DNA from: Micropterix aruncella
Taxonomy: Eukaryota > Arthropoda > Insecta > Lepidoptera > Micropterigidae
Assembly: GCA_944548615.1 (NCBI GenBank)
Contig: OX155980.1
Span: 44,180,948 to 44,244,947, forward strand
Direction of reading: 5' to 3'
Length of the DNA stretch: 64,000 nucleotides
The notes under the pieces were generated by a model. The model worked only from the letters and a program-made list of their open reading frames with translations. It was not told the origin of the DNA and searched no databases. Position 1 is the first letter of the stretch. Each line of letters begins with the position of its first letter. The position numbers and the translations under genes are program-made. Shown here one piece after another: positions 24,432-35,888 of the stretch.

Positions 24432-25427
24432 AACCAAATTATTAATTTCTATACAACATTGATTTTGCTTATAAATATTGCAGGGACAGAATGCCAAACC
24501 TTAACCTCATGCTTATTCGATTCAGTCACGCAACTGGGACTAACCCGTTCTAGAGTGGACAGGGCTCTAATAATTCTGAAGTATTAAATGAAGCAAATAA
24601 CTTTTTTAGGAAATGAATCACAATTTCAACGTTTGATTTTATTATTCACCCATGAAAATAAAATCAAAAAAATCTTGCAAAAGAAGTTACAAATTTAAAA
24701 AGAAAGTTTTGTACCACAAGTTGGGCAAAATGGGGTAACCTAAAATTTAACGAAATATTAAAACCTTACTAGTTAACCTCGCTTGTTTTTCATATCTTTA
24801 CTTCTCTTTTATCAAAATGGTAACTAACGTTGATAGAAATGCTATCAATTATATGAATAAATATCAATTATATCATTAAAAAGTAACTTATAAACCCACA
24901 TTGACTCAATGTAAACGATTTTTAGTACAAAATAGAAGACTTCGCGAGAATTCCAACTGCAAAAAGTAGACAATTTAAATTGAAAAAAATTGCAACATAA
25001 CCAGGCTTGACACTAGCCTGCGCGATACTAAAGCATTCTATAATATGCGATTCGTGCAATTTAGGCGAATGCGACGGGACTAAATCCCATTTCCTATTTT
25101 GCTCCGCTACCCCTTTCCGCCCCGTGGAGATAAAATAGGAGATTCATATAAATGTTTATGTGCGTATTTAAGTATAAGAGACACATCTGTGAATTTAGTC
25201 GAGTTTCACGGGTTTTTACTTTCTGAGGACACATATTTAATTATTGAGGACCGCTATTCTCTTTTTGTATTTGATACTCTTCGGAAGAGTTTTATTTACT
25301 AATGTATCTCATTTCTGAGAACAACTACCTACATCTATATTCACTCGTTATCCTGATGATATGATAAGTAGTCGCTATGAAATTATCAATGATGTAAAAT
25401 ACGACAAAAAACCAACAAACCGACACC
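24432..25427. other. AT-rich DNA without recognisable gene
   Basis: No feature supported. The 67-codon opening at 25099-25302 is short and unassigned. Confidence 0.4.
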
Positions 25428-25989
25428 GGTCACGGTAAGCGACACGCGACGTTATTTTTAATGCTATTAATGATGCTATAGCCATTAGCACTGTGGTAGG
25501 TTTTAGGAATATATCATTGTAATCAGAATACCCATTAATGCTTGTTTACTGAAAATTATGACGAAATTATGATGCTGGATCTCTTTGTTAGGACGATTTG
25601 ATCTTTAAATAGGATAATGTGTTTGAATATCACTCCCTTTGTACATACCCACATTATTGTAAACTAAACATACACTGTATTTGCGAAAAGCGAATCGCTT
25701 TGCAAATATTTTGCTAAGCAATTTTCTTCATTATTTAGATTTTACATTAATTAATACGTTTTTTTATTATATATAAAGTTTTAATGGTTTATAGAAAAAG
25801 TCCCTAATAAACTTTTCAACCACTTATCGAAAAAAACTTGTTAAAATTAAAAAATATTCTCTGTTTAACAGTGCCACTCAAAATATACTTACTTTGTAGT
25901 TAACAAAAGACAAAAAAAAAGTATTTCTTTTTTCTTAATTTATCGTACTTTTACTGGATTTAAGGAAAATGCTTTTATATAAAATTTAG
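25428..25989. repeat. 562-bp direct repeat, copy A
   Basis: Begins at ggtcacggtaagcgacacgc and ends at ...ttatataaaatttag. It matches copy B (27304-27865) base for base apart from about a dozen single-base differences. It lacks TG...CA ends, so it is unlikely to be an LTR. Confidence 0.85.
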
Positions 25990-25990
25990 G

Positions 25991-26262
25991 AATAAGTCCT
26001 GCGTAATCTAGCTGATGTTCTGCTTGCTATATTTGATTATTATAAACGGCGTGGAGTAGACTACAAGTTCATATAATATCAATTTTTCTGCATAATCTAT
26101 TTCATGTTCTGCATACTATATTTAATGATCCGAAGCGGCGTGGAGTAGACTTCAATTTCATCCAATATCTGATGTTTTGCGTAATCTATCTGATGATCTG
26201 CATACTATACCTAATGATCTGAAACGGCGCGGTTTAGGCTATTAGTTCATGTAATTCAGTGA
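25991..26262. repeat. Tandem repeat, about 89-bp unit, three copies
   Basis: The units are anchored by gcgtaatct (26001), gcataatct (26090) and gcgtaatct (26180). Each continues with a tgatgttctgc/atactat phrase and a cggcgtggagtagact-like phrase. The array starts immediately after copy A of the 562-bp repeat. Copy B is not followed by it. Confidence 0.75.
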
Positions 26263-27303
26263 TGAAATTCATGAACATTCATTAAAAGCACATCCCGGGG
26301 AATAGATATATTTTCCGAATTTTTCCTCTACATTATTACGTGATTTATTTATGTAAGCTTATAAACGATCAATTTAAGCTTATAGGGTTTAATTCGTTTA
26401 TTTCCATTAGGTTTTCTAGACTTATATAATCATTAGTTGTATTACTTTGTTTACCCAGAAAACTTAGCAACTTCTTCCAGAAATATATAAATCATTCAAT
26501 ATCTTAATAATATTTACCTAATTTGTTATTTTCCGGGAGTGTCACACCCATCTCAACGACAGCGTGATTATAAAACAATTGTAAAATAATAATGTTTACT
26601 TACTTTTAAAAATATTTGGTTAGATATAATTTTTCCTCTCGTACTGATTCAGTGGCAGTCTTAAGTTGGGCTGTAGGCACTAGGACCGACAAGGGAAACG
26701 TCCTGCTTTATCAGGATTACTAGGTGTGGGAACTGTTCTGGCGCCCTAGCTGGTTCAGAGTCCTGGTGAACGAGACATACAATGACATACATACAAATCC
26801 CTTATCATAGTCGAGGAACAGGGTTTGTGTGCCGCAGTATCGCGGGGACCTCGTCCTTTCTTATGCGGTCGAAGCTCAGCGCTTCTATTTACCTGGTCTG
26901 CCTTAATCTGGACTGCCAGCCTTGTCTTCGCCTAGCGGACATAACTCGTCACATTTTGTGGTCATTTGTCTATCAACGCTTTATTCATTCGTCTATCGGT
27001 ATATAAACGGTAACTTACATATGTTTTACTATTAAAAACCTTCGAAATTGCCAAAATTTATAATTAGCCTTATGCCGATTATTATTATGTCGTATTGGAT
27101 GAATAATGCTATAAATTATCTGTAACCCTATCAATTTTCTGAATAAAATAAAATAAAATGGTGACCTTAATCCGCGAACGAAAATTGTCTGAAATTATTC
27201 AGTTATTTTAGTTGACCCAAAATCAATACCGCCGTGTCAATTAAAGGCACTAGACATATGGAGGCAATCGACAAAAAGACCAGCAACGCTATTTCCTGTA
27301 ATA
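26263..27303. other. Spacer between the 562-bp repeats; possible retroelement 3' end
   Basis: The part at 26640-27010 is GC-richer than its surroundings and holds a 74-codon opening (26782-27006) that I do not recognise. At 27138-27158 a gaataaaataaaataaaat run follows. It resembles a polyadenylation signal or LINE tail, so this could be the 3' end of a plus-strand retroelement. No RT motif supports that. Confidence 0.3.
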
Positions 27304-27865
27304 GGTCACGGTAAGCGACACGCGACGTTATTTTGAATGCTATTAATGATGCTATAGCCATTAGCACTGTGGTAGGTTTTATGAATATATCATTGTAATC
27401 AGAATACCTATTAATGCTTGTTTACTGAAAATTATGACGAAATTATGATGCTGGATCTCTTTGTTAGGACGATTTTATCTTTAAATAGGATAATGTGTTT
27501 GAATTTCACTCCCTTTGTACATACCCACATTATTGTAAACTAAACATACACTGTATTTGTGAAAAGCGAATCGCGTTGCAAATATTTTGCTATGCAATTT
27601 CCTTCATTATTTAGATTTTACATTAATTAATACGTTTTTTTATTATATATAAAGTTTTAATGGTTTATAGAAAAAGTCCCTAATAAACTTTTCAACCACT
27701 TATCGAAAAAAACTTGTTACAATTAAAAAATATTCTCTGTTTAACAGTGCCACTCAAAATATACTTACTTTGTAGTTAACAAAAGACAAAAAAAAACGTA
27801 TTTTTTTTTCTTAATTTATCGTACTTTTACTGGATTTAAGGAAAATGCTTTTATATAAAATTTAG
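27304..27865. repeat. 562-bp direct repeat, copy B
   Basis: Second copy of the repeat at 25428-25989, 1876 bp downstream and in the same orientation. The flanks differ on both sides. High identity means either a fairly recent duplication or two insertions of one non-autonomous element. Confidence 0.85.
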
Positions 27866-27879
27866 AAACATTTAATTTC

Positions 27880-27914
<35 letters not shown>

Positions 27915-27927
27915 AGAGGGAGAGAAA

Positions 27928-28007
<80 letters not shown>
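27880..28007. repeat. (GA)n microsatellite, 128 bp
   Basis: Nearly pure GA repeat with a few interruptions at 27906-27930. Both strands stay open through it (RERE and LSLS peptides), which is an artefact of the dinucleotide. Confidence 0.95.
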
Positions 28008-28009
<2 letters not shown>

Positions 28010-29159
28010 TTGAGTGGTTATCAGCCAGCCATGAAATCAAATATCATAAAAGTAGATATGTTAATTTTAATGAAAGAATGTTCTCAAATAATCCTTCTGA
28101 ATTGATACTGAATTTAAACTTAACCCTATTATATTTTTTTTATGAATGTATGGAATATGTTTACCAAATAATATATAATTGTGTTATGCTATGTAGTTTT
28201 GTATAGTTTAAAAAAATATTTTAGGAAATTGTTCAATGGATTAAAATGCGAAAAAGTATATAATAAAAGGCAATCACACATAACCTAGGATCCCAATCCC
28301 AAGATCATAATAGGATCCTAAGATCTGGTACCTACTTGCTTGCTCCCTGGCTACCTGCGACTGCTCAGCACATAAAACCAACACATCGAATAGGCTAAAG
28401 GTTCCGTATTCTACAAGAATTTGGAGACCTGGTCTTGTCATATACAACCTAGATCCGGTGCACTAGGATTCGCTCCGCACTAGATTGGACCTAGCCCTGT
28501 ACAACTATTGGTTCACAACATGTACATTGTATATTATTATATACAAACAGTGTTTATTCGCCGCTCTGCGCCAAAGTTTCGACAAATATATGCCGTGTGA
28601 ATACACAAAGGAAACAGTGACACCTGCATGAATTGGGATGAACGCTGACAATGCAAGCAGATCTATTATATACCGAGAGACACTGCATACATTTGTAGTT
28701 CACCGTGTAGTTTTTGAGTTTCTCCACTCATTGCTATGTATGAGGGTCCCGAAATTTCAATAATGAAATACAATAACAAAAATGTTTACTGGGATATATA
28801 CTTCCGGGTGATAACATAAAAGAAGTGCAAATGAGATTCATTAGTGCATTTTTTTTCATACAGTTCATTTTTACAATACGTCATCTCACGTCACTGTTTT
28901 TTGAGACACGCCACGATTCAGAAATTGTTTCCGTAACAAGTTCATTGCTTTACTCATATTCGCCGTATTATAATCTTATAATGTCGTATGACATTATTGT
29001 TGACGAGCGATGGCTCATGAATTGTTCAGTAGCGATCTCCACTGACATTAACATGCAGTGCAGCATTTTCAATGAAATGTAGTTCGAAATACAAGAGAAA
29101 ATTAATTTGCCTATTTTTATTTGCTTTGCAACCGTGTATTATTCCATATTTTGATTTAT
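28008..29159. other. AT-rich DNA without recognisable gene
   Basis: No supported feature. The 85-codon opening at 28825-29082 has a hydrophobic start but no family resemblance. Confidence 0.4.
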
Positions 29160-29486
29160 TTAACCTTTAACTGACGTGGTGGGAGTCTCTCAGACTCCGT
29201 GCCTGTGTATATGCCTGTATTTCTTGAAAGCGCGTTTTGATCATTCTGTCTCGCTCGCTAGCTTCGCAACTAACCCTCCCGCTCCGGCCAGTAGCGTCTG
29301 CGCCACTGTGACGTCGACACTGTGCTCCAGAGAGAGCGAGCGGAGTCTGCCAGACCTAAGGTCAGTTATAATGATAACTTTTCCATAGATCCTATCAGAC
29401 TCCACCTCAGTAGTTATGTTATTTCGCTGTCAGTATACGTATTGCTATTTTTTAATTTATCGCAAATATAATTTATACAAAGAAAT

Positions 29487-30220
29487 ATCACAGCTGACAA
29501 TTGGTTTAGCTCTATAGAATTGATGAATAAGCTAAAGGAAAAGTAAATCACTTATCTAGGAATGATAAAAAAAATTAAAGAGAAATACTGTTAGAGTTTC
29601 AACCATCGAAGAAACGAGAAGTTGGTACGTCGTTGAATGGATTCACGAAAGATTTCACCATGCTTTCTCATGTTACAAAGCCAAACAAAGCCATCATTAT
29701 GATATCGTCAATGCACCATAGCTCAGACACTGATCCACTAACCGGCAAACCCCTGATGATCGCAGACTACAATAACACAAAAGGAGGCGTTGACGAAGTC
29801 GACAAGAAATGCTCAAACTATACATGTAGTCGCAGAACGCGACGATGACCAATGACATTTTTTTATCGAACTTTAGATATAAGTGGTGTGAACGCTTAAG
29901 TTCTGTATCAAAGCTCATTGAATCCTAAAAACATATCAAGAGGTAACTATTTGAAAAGCTTGGCTTGAACGTTGGTACTGCCACAACTAAAGCATCGTGT
30001 GTATAACGACAGACTGACACGCGAATTAAAAATGACCATAAGTAGAATTTTTGGAAAAGATCTACCTCCAGCACCACCTAGAGTATACGAGGATCCAAGT
30101 AATTCCAGGAAGTACTGTGTCATCTGTCCTAGCCGACTTAAAGGAAAAACTAGGTTCGCATGCTGTGAGTGTCACAAACCATTTTGCCTGGGATGTTCAA
30201 AAAATATACATATGTACTGA
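29487..30220 (+). pseudogene. piggyBac transposase, C-terminal part, degenerate
   Basis: The readable blocks come in family order. ADNWFSSIELMNKL (from about 29490) contains the third catalytic Asp. Then come GFTKDFTMLSHV (29636 onward), the DYNNTKGGVDEVDKK block with the fourth conserved Asp, a YTCSRRTRR block, and a C-terminal cysteine-rich region. That region has CVIC, CCEC and FCLGC spacings, as in the cross-brace zinc-binding tail that contacts terminal DNA in piggyBac enzymes. Several stops (for example near 29545 and 29846) and frame changes interrupt it. The N-terminal half with the first two catalytic aspartates is absent, apparently by internal deletion, so it cannot make an active enzyme. 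Confidence 0.8.
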
Positions 30221-30251
30221 ATGCACAATGAATGTAAATTAATACAGAAAT

Positions 30252-30254
<3 letters not shown>

Positions 30255-30335
<81 letters not shown>
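30255..30335. repeat. (TA)n array, 81 bp
   Basis: Pure AT dinucleotide repeat directly after the transposase remnant. Confidence 0.95.
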
Positions 30336-30338
<3 letters not shown>

Positions 30339-30817
30339 TATTAAAGTGTTTTTTTAACTATACATACATACTTTCAATTAGATTTTAGATTCTGGAATCA
30401 GATACAAAAATATTATTGAAAAATATCAATTTCAAATGACTACATTTTTCGATTTTTTTATTTTTCTCTGGAGTTTTTATATTTATTACATAGAAATACT
30501 CTTATATTTAATGAAAATATAAATTTATTTTAGAAAATAATATTCCCAAATTTATAAAAAAAAAATACTGCACCCCTCATAAAATACTTTTATATTTGGC
30601 ATGTTTACTAAGATCTTTTTTTTATATATTTAATTAAAACTTGAGAGGGGTTTTCCTTTGCAAAAGTCATTTAGTGGTAAACCATAAACAGGATTAATAA
30701 AATATATAGCTACAATTTGAAATAGTTAAACAAATAATAATAAAATATTATTGGAGTCTGCTGGACCTAACCACGTCAGTTAAGTTACGAAAAATCACCT
30801 CGTCAGACAAAGGTTAA

Positions 30818-31060
30818 TTTACTATAATTATTTTAATTTATTTTATTTTAACGTATTTTAATGTATCAAACAAAAAAAATGTTGATGTCAGCTCCGACGC
30901 GCAACTGGAGTTTACTCTTAAGGTGCGATTGTCATTGAATATGCAATAGGCAAAGGGGGTAAATAGAAGAATGTCTTATAATACTGAAAGGAAGTATATA
31001 CTTAAATATTGATTTAAAATGGCTTGCTTGCTTGATTGATTGATTGGTTGATTAAATCAA
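30818..31060. repeat. AT-rich spacer with (TTGA)n run
   Basis: A ttgc/ttga tetranucleotide run at 31024-31053 abuts the tail of the minus-strand LINE stub. Nothing else seen. Confidence 0.5.
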
Positions 31061-31615
31061 GTTCAAATTCAAATTCAAATTCAAAATTCTTTATTTATCT
31101 ATAATATTACATGTATTTTTAAAATTCAAAGCCATCCTAACTAGGCCTCGCCTGTACTAAGGTAGGCTTAATATAAAAAAAGGTACTTATAGTGGTTTTC
31201 GTAACTTGCTGTAATACATCTTTGTATCTCACAAATCGTGCTCTATTTTAATATATATGTTATTAATGTCTCGGTTTCTTGTCGACCCATAGTCAAAAGT
31301 ACTTAGTTAGGTTTTTCTTTACGCCGTGACTATTCCTAGATTTCAGTCCTGCAGGAAAAACACCATTAATTTTGTTGAACAGTCGAGGAGCAATGTAAGA
31401 GAAGTGTTTTTGTGGAAAACTTGTTCTCTTTTGTTGGATTAAGTGCTGTCTGGTTGTTGTTACTCGTGTTCCTTTATGGCGTGTTGAATATAGATGATAA
31501 TTTTCATGATTATAGTAGTAGAGTAGGACTACCTTAGCGTATATTTGACGAACGTCAAGGACTTTAGATTCATTGTACAAGCTCTCATGATTATGATTGA
31601 CAAGCTCAAATGATT
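31061..31615 (-). pseudogene. 5'-truncated CR1/Jockey LINE stub (RT C-terminus and 3' UTR)
   Basis: The minus strand encodes about 100 residues of an RT C-terminal region. It includes VLDVRQIYAKV, a STRHKGTRV block and FSYIAPRLFNKI, and is followed by a short 3' UTR. The end is a (TTGAAT)n-like tail, seen on the plus strand as ttcaaattcaaattc at 31062-31087. CR1/Jockey proteins commonly end with a TRHK and SYIAP-type segment. The 3' UTR shares a taccttagtacaggcg/ggcctagttagg core with the LINE at 15089-19642, so the two are probably one family. No RT catalytic residues are included. The copy is a typical 5' truncation. Confidence 0.75.
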
Positions 31616-31753
31616 AATGATTGATGATTGATAATTGATTGATTGACGTATTTATTGATTAATTAATTGAACGTATATTACTATGTTACGAAAAGCTATT
31701 AATTTTGAAAATTTTGCTTAAATGGCGAGAACATTAATTCATTTATAAAAAAA

Positions 31754-32275
31754 CATAACGCTTTTTGTTAACGCTAGATTATACTACCCATCAATCGTCG
31801 CACCGGTGGCCTTAAATGAAATCGATTCTTAAGGAGTAAACTAATAATATTTTTTTAATTGTATGTCATTTTTATATAGCTACAACATACCTATTATAAC
31901 ATTAACATTTCATGCTAAATTATGCGATTCGAATGGAACATACTGTCGCCACCTATCGAGCGGACCTCAAAATACGACGAAAAACAGCCACCTGCTCCAA
32001 ATCACATCTGACATTTCTATTTATACGTCATTTCTACGTTCGTCGTTCTAGACTCCGGTATCAGCGGGTAAAAAACCCAGCTGTCTGTCTACTTCACGAA
32101 TGCGTGCGAAAGAGACGCACGCAGTTCTTTCTACGCTATTTTCGATCTAAACTCTTTTCAATATTCAAACTTTAATACATCAAACGTAACGCTTTTTGAT
32201 AACGCTAGCTTTTACTACCCATCAAATTGTTTTACTTTAAATGAATTTGATCCAAGAAGTACCTAAACTCCAAAA
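31754..32275. repeat. Pair of about 90-bp direct repeats
   Basis: The block acgctttttgttaacgctag..ttatactacccatcaa at about 31757-31795 recurs with changes at about 32189-32227 (432 bp apart). The segment between them includes gaacatactgtcgccacctatcga (31937-31960), which reappears inverted at 48669-48692. This suggests an unclassified interspersed repeat. Confidence 0.5.
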
Positions 32276-32402
32276 AAATCATGTACCTATTATTATGCCG
32301 AAACTTTTAATATCATCGAAGATATCTTTAATCGACTCTTAGTTTGCCATTGTGTATATAAGACATTAGATTGCTCAGTGCCATAGTGCGTTGTGGCAGA
32401 TA

Positions 32403-32563
32403 CAGTCCAGGCAACGAACGAAAAATAGCGGAAATAATTCAACTAAAAGCCAAATTTAGTATGTTGTTAAGGACACCTTACCTTAAAATTGTGCCAAAAT
32501 TGGCTTCTACATAAATTATTTCCGCTATTTAGTTTTTTTTGGTCTACTTTTCCTGGACTAATA
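32403..32563. mobile_element. Short hairpin MITE, TIR agtccagg
   Basis: Left end agtccagg and right end cctggact are exact complements. Inner blocks aaatagcggaaataatt (left) and aattatttccgctattt (right) are also complementary, and so is the gccaaatt/aattggc pair. Total about 160 bp, non-coding. A TA stands next to both ends, as expected for a mariner-type MITE, but the superfamily is inferred. Confidence 0.6.
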
Positions 32564-32876
32564 GGATTTTAATACAAAAAGCAATGTGCACATTGTCATG
32601 GCAATCGTAGTTTCAATTATTGATTTAATCTTCTCTTCTGATCAATGTAACGGCGTTTTTAAATCATAACTCTAATTATTTTGAGAAAAGGAGTAAAGAA
32701 GTGTTCAAACAAGTTTTCGATCCCGAAAGGGATAGAAACTGGATTACGAAACAATTATTTGCAGGAATAACGTTATTGAGGCAGTTGAAATATCCCGAGG
32801 ATTCTGACACGTGCCAAATGTTTCTGACGGGCATCAAATTTCTGACGGACACCGGCTTTCAACAATCTATCTGATC
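32564..32876. other. AT-rich DNA without recognisable gene
   Basis: Nothing supported. Contains a doubled tttctgacgg phrase at 32819-32848. Confidence 0.4.
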
Positions 32877-33020
32877 CTTCACCTTCATCCAATTATCTCA
32901 AAAATTAAGCAACCATCCTTCTTTACACGTAAAATCACTCAATTACTTATTATTTAAAGGGAAATAACAAGACAAGACGAGCTACTTGACAGATGGAGGA
33001 ATTTTAAATTCTGCATTTCA
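32877..33020 (-). repeat. Fragment of the 558-bp U repeat
   Basis: Diverged copy, in the inverted orientation, of the part of U that reads ccaattatctcaaaaattaag...ggaaataacaagacaagacgagctacttgacagatgg. Compare 62845-62970. It precedes a (TA)n array, as U copies at 59695 and 62653 do. Confidence 0.75.
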
Positions 33021-33059
33021 AAACCAAACCAAATTCGTATATACATACGACACATACTC

Positions 33060-33161
<102 letters not shown>

Positions 33162-33255
33162 CAGAAATGGATGTTAGTAACTTATTTTAGAAGAAATTAT
33201 ATGATTGAGAATATTTCGACACTAGTCGTATTCATCTCTATGACATTTCTCAAAA
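33162..33255 (-). repeat. Penelope-type 3'-end repeat (minus orientation)
   Basis: The sequence from acagaaatggatgttagtaac to ctatgacatttctcaaaaa matches 56530-56622, which forms the 3' side of the Penelope-like element. The partial inverted copy at 48715-48798 lies just beyond the LTR element, which is therefore inserted in a cluster of these ends. Confidence 0.7.
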
Positions 33256-33259
33256 AGAC
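33256..33259. repeat. Target-site duplication AGAC (left)
   Basis: agac directly before the left LTR, repeated directly after the right LTR at 48636-48639. A 4-bp duplication fits Ty3/gypsy integration. Confidence 0.85.
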
Positions 33260-35866
33260 TGTAATGCTGCTGCATTACCCTATACTTAGAAAGTATACCA
33301 TTATAGTCTAATACTTATAAAATATTTAATCTAGTTAAGCAAACCTACTCATTGTATAAACTTGCCGTGCAATCGACGTCTAGTCTTTGTACGTCACTAG
33401 TCAGCTCATCCGCAGCGGAGAGATATTTTTTCAGTATTACCATTGCGGGTAATAGTTTTTTTTTTTTGGCGACCGGACCTCGAGGAAGACGGTCGATATT
33501 TCGGAGAGGGCGCGCCCGCTATGGCGGCGCGGCGCGCCCGATTCATTCACTACCCTGCATCCAGCCATTGCAGATTAAAATTCTTTATGTAAAGCCAGTA
33601 CGAGATATAGAAGCATTTGAATCTTTACTAAATTCAGTGTAACACCTGGGGCAGGCCATCGAGGAATCCTCAACCCTACAAGGCAAGTCGCTCACTGTAC
33701 CATTAACCGCCTCTATTCTCGCTTCTTTTAATTTCTCGCTCTTTTATAATTTTCTATTACAATTTTAAAATCCATTTATAATTAAACTAATGTGAAGCAG
33801 ACGCCAGAAACCGCGTCGCTTCGAAAGGAACCCAGGTTATTGTAATATCGCCGTTAGGCCAGGGTTAGGTTAAAATTAACTATAACGTTCTACCGATAGA
33901 AATAGATTAAATAGCATAGCCGGCTTGTCCGCCGAATAAACGTGCATAGTTCACTTTTCCTAAATTTTCATAAAATGTGCTACCCCCCATTAGGTCGAAA
34001 AGGTGAAAGTCGACCCGCGAAACCCTTTCTATAATACCGGATTCTCGGAGTGCAATTCCCTCGATATCAGGTCCCTCAAAATATCCTCTTTCAAGTCTCT
34101 ACCCCACGAAACAAAATCCCAAATCGCAAGCTAATTTTTGAATCTCTTTCCCAAAGTACAAGTCCAAAGTCTCGAAAATATTATCTTTCAAATCACGTCT
34201 CAATAATACAAAATATCAATCAGCTAAACTATTTTCCTTATTTTATTAAAGAATCTTTACCCAGTAGAAAGATAGAACCAAGGTCAGGTCCCCGATAAAT
34301 AATATTCCTATTCAAACACTTACCTAGAAAATATAGAACATAAATTCCCGACTTATCCAAACCCCATTAGATTCTTACTCCACCGTAACATAAAATTAAA
34401 GCGATCATTTTCCATAATCCTAAACATAAGAATAAATCATTTCCAATCATTATCAATCGACGTCTCTCTAGAAAAATCTACGGTTCAACCGAAGGAGATA
34501 CCCGCATCCCGATACCGACAGACTTCAACGCCTACCCGACTCCTAAAAAAATCCGAAACCCTGAATTTCAATCACGAAAATCACGGAAGCTCGATAGAAA
34601 ATTCATAAAACCTTCGAAACTTAATTCGGCCTTGATATGCGCATTAATTAAAATTATATAGAAAGATCGGAGAACCTATGCACAGGAACGTAACATGTAC
34701 CATAAATTTTCGTAAAATATATTCTTCTTTATAATAAAAACTCCATTGTAAGGCATTATGTTTCATTTAATAAAAAAGGTTTAAAAATTGGTAATTCTAT
34801 AATCTTCTCAGAAAAATTCGTAATAATTCGAATTCAAGACGTAAGACGTGCAAGCGGTGCCAGGGAGAGAAAAGAAAAGTTCACAGTGTTAAGATCCATT
34901 AATTTATGTTCGGACAAAACCGAGCCTTATCATTTAAATTCTACGAACTCTAGTCTTGGAAATTTCTATACATTTCTTGTTTAGTCAATCGTTCAAAACA
35001 CGAATCAATAAAGATAGAATCGCGAAACTTCTAGCTATTCTCCTTAATATTCATTTCTACAGGTCATTTAAATTTGAAATTAAATTCGATAATATAATAA
35101 ATAAATAGATCCAAAATCATCACCCAATAATAAAGATAAATTTCAATTTAAATTATCATTCAGTAATTCCGGACCGATTGTAAAAGATATTAAATCGCGC
35201 CGGGCGAGCGATCTCAGACCGGTTCGTTATCAATAGGCGGGCCCGCGACGGCCCGGCGAGCGCGGCGAGCGCCGGCGCCATCTGTAGGTGCGGACGGAGG
35301 TGAAGGAGGGGGCCATTGCCGGTGCGACGTATCCGAAGATAGAGGGCGCTGCGCCGTTTTACCACAATCTACTTCCCGCGAATTGAGTACGGATTTGAAT
35401 TCACGAAACGCTCTCCATAATTAAATAAATTTTATAATCTGCAAAAGCCAGCATAGGAAATTTCAGTCCATAATTAATAGCCCATAATTAAATAATTCGA
35501 GTATATTTTCCAATCCATAGCAAGTATACCCCATCCAACTTGATCGCCCGTCTGCCTAACAGACGATCCCGACTTCCGAGGACGCCACTAATAAGGCGGG
35601 ATAAAAACCACCCCTGAGGATCATATATTCCGACTTGAGCTAGTGAGGCCCCGTCAGTGACGTTCCTCCTCCCATAATCTAGACCAACCGCTAGGCGAAG
35701 GCGTGCGTCTAGCTTTTTGTGCGTGAACCCCATCCCTAGAATTATCACGGATTGGCGCCCTGGAACTTGACGGTTTCCTAAAAATTTAGATATTATCCGT
35801 GACATAATGGCATTTATCCGAACTGCTCACAATACTATATAACCATTATAAACGGGGCACGTAGCA
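33260..35866 (+). repeat. 5' LTR, 2607 bp
   Basis: Starts TGTAATGC and ends GTAGCA (canonical TG...CA). The first 19 bases contain a small hairpin, taatgc/gcattA. A strongly GC-rich patch occurs at 33480-33545 and another at 35195-35350, in an otherwise AT-rich sequence. Frames of 82-105 codons inside are identical in both LTRs and look fortuitous. Promoter and polyadenylation signals are expected here but I cannot place them. Confidence 0.95.
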
Positions 35867-35871
35867 AAAAT

Positions 35872-35888
35872 TGGATCCCAACGCGGGG
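35872..35888 (+). other. Putative primer-binding site
   Basis: tggatcccaacgcgggg starts five bases after the LTR. A leading TGG complements the CCA end of a tRNA, as required for minus-strand priming. I cannot identify the tRNA. A similar block, tggcgctcaacttagggg, lies at 35944-35961. Confidence 0.65.

Larger units (their letters stand above)
29164..30813 (+). mobile_element. piggyBac-like element, internally deleted
   Basis: Flanked by TTAA on both sides (29160-29163 and 30814-30817), the invariant piggyBac target. The terminal 18 bases CCTTTAACTGACGTGGTG and the inverted right end CCTTTGTCTGACGAGGTG agree at 15 of 18 positions. Subterminal copies of a motif containing GGAGTCTG..GACCTAA..GTCAGTTA lie at 29341-29368 and 30753-30783, with a related left copy at 29168-29198. 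Only the C-terminal part of the transposase remains. A (TA)n array sits in the 3' part. The element is 1650 bp, shorter than usual for an autonomous copy. Confidence 0.8.

Noticed and set aside
26782..27006. 74-codon frame in a GC-richer patch, possible host exon
   Set aside because: No recognisable domain, no convincing splice sites, and a LINE-like tail follows; kept only as part of an unassigned repeat.
25428..27865. A second LTR retrotransposon bounded by the 562-bp repeats
   Set aside because: No TG...CA ends, no PBS, no gag or pol between, and no matching target duplication at the outer edges.
27816..28206. Arginine-glutamate and serine-leucine repeat proteins
   Set aside because: Produced by the (GA)n microsatellite.
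33352..33642. 96-codon frame in the LTR, present identically in both LTRs
   Set aside because: Identity comes from the LTR copy itself. The peptide runs through a poly(T) tract and a GC-rich patch and shows no domain. The same holds for the 82- and 105-codon LTR frames.
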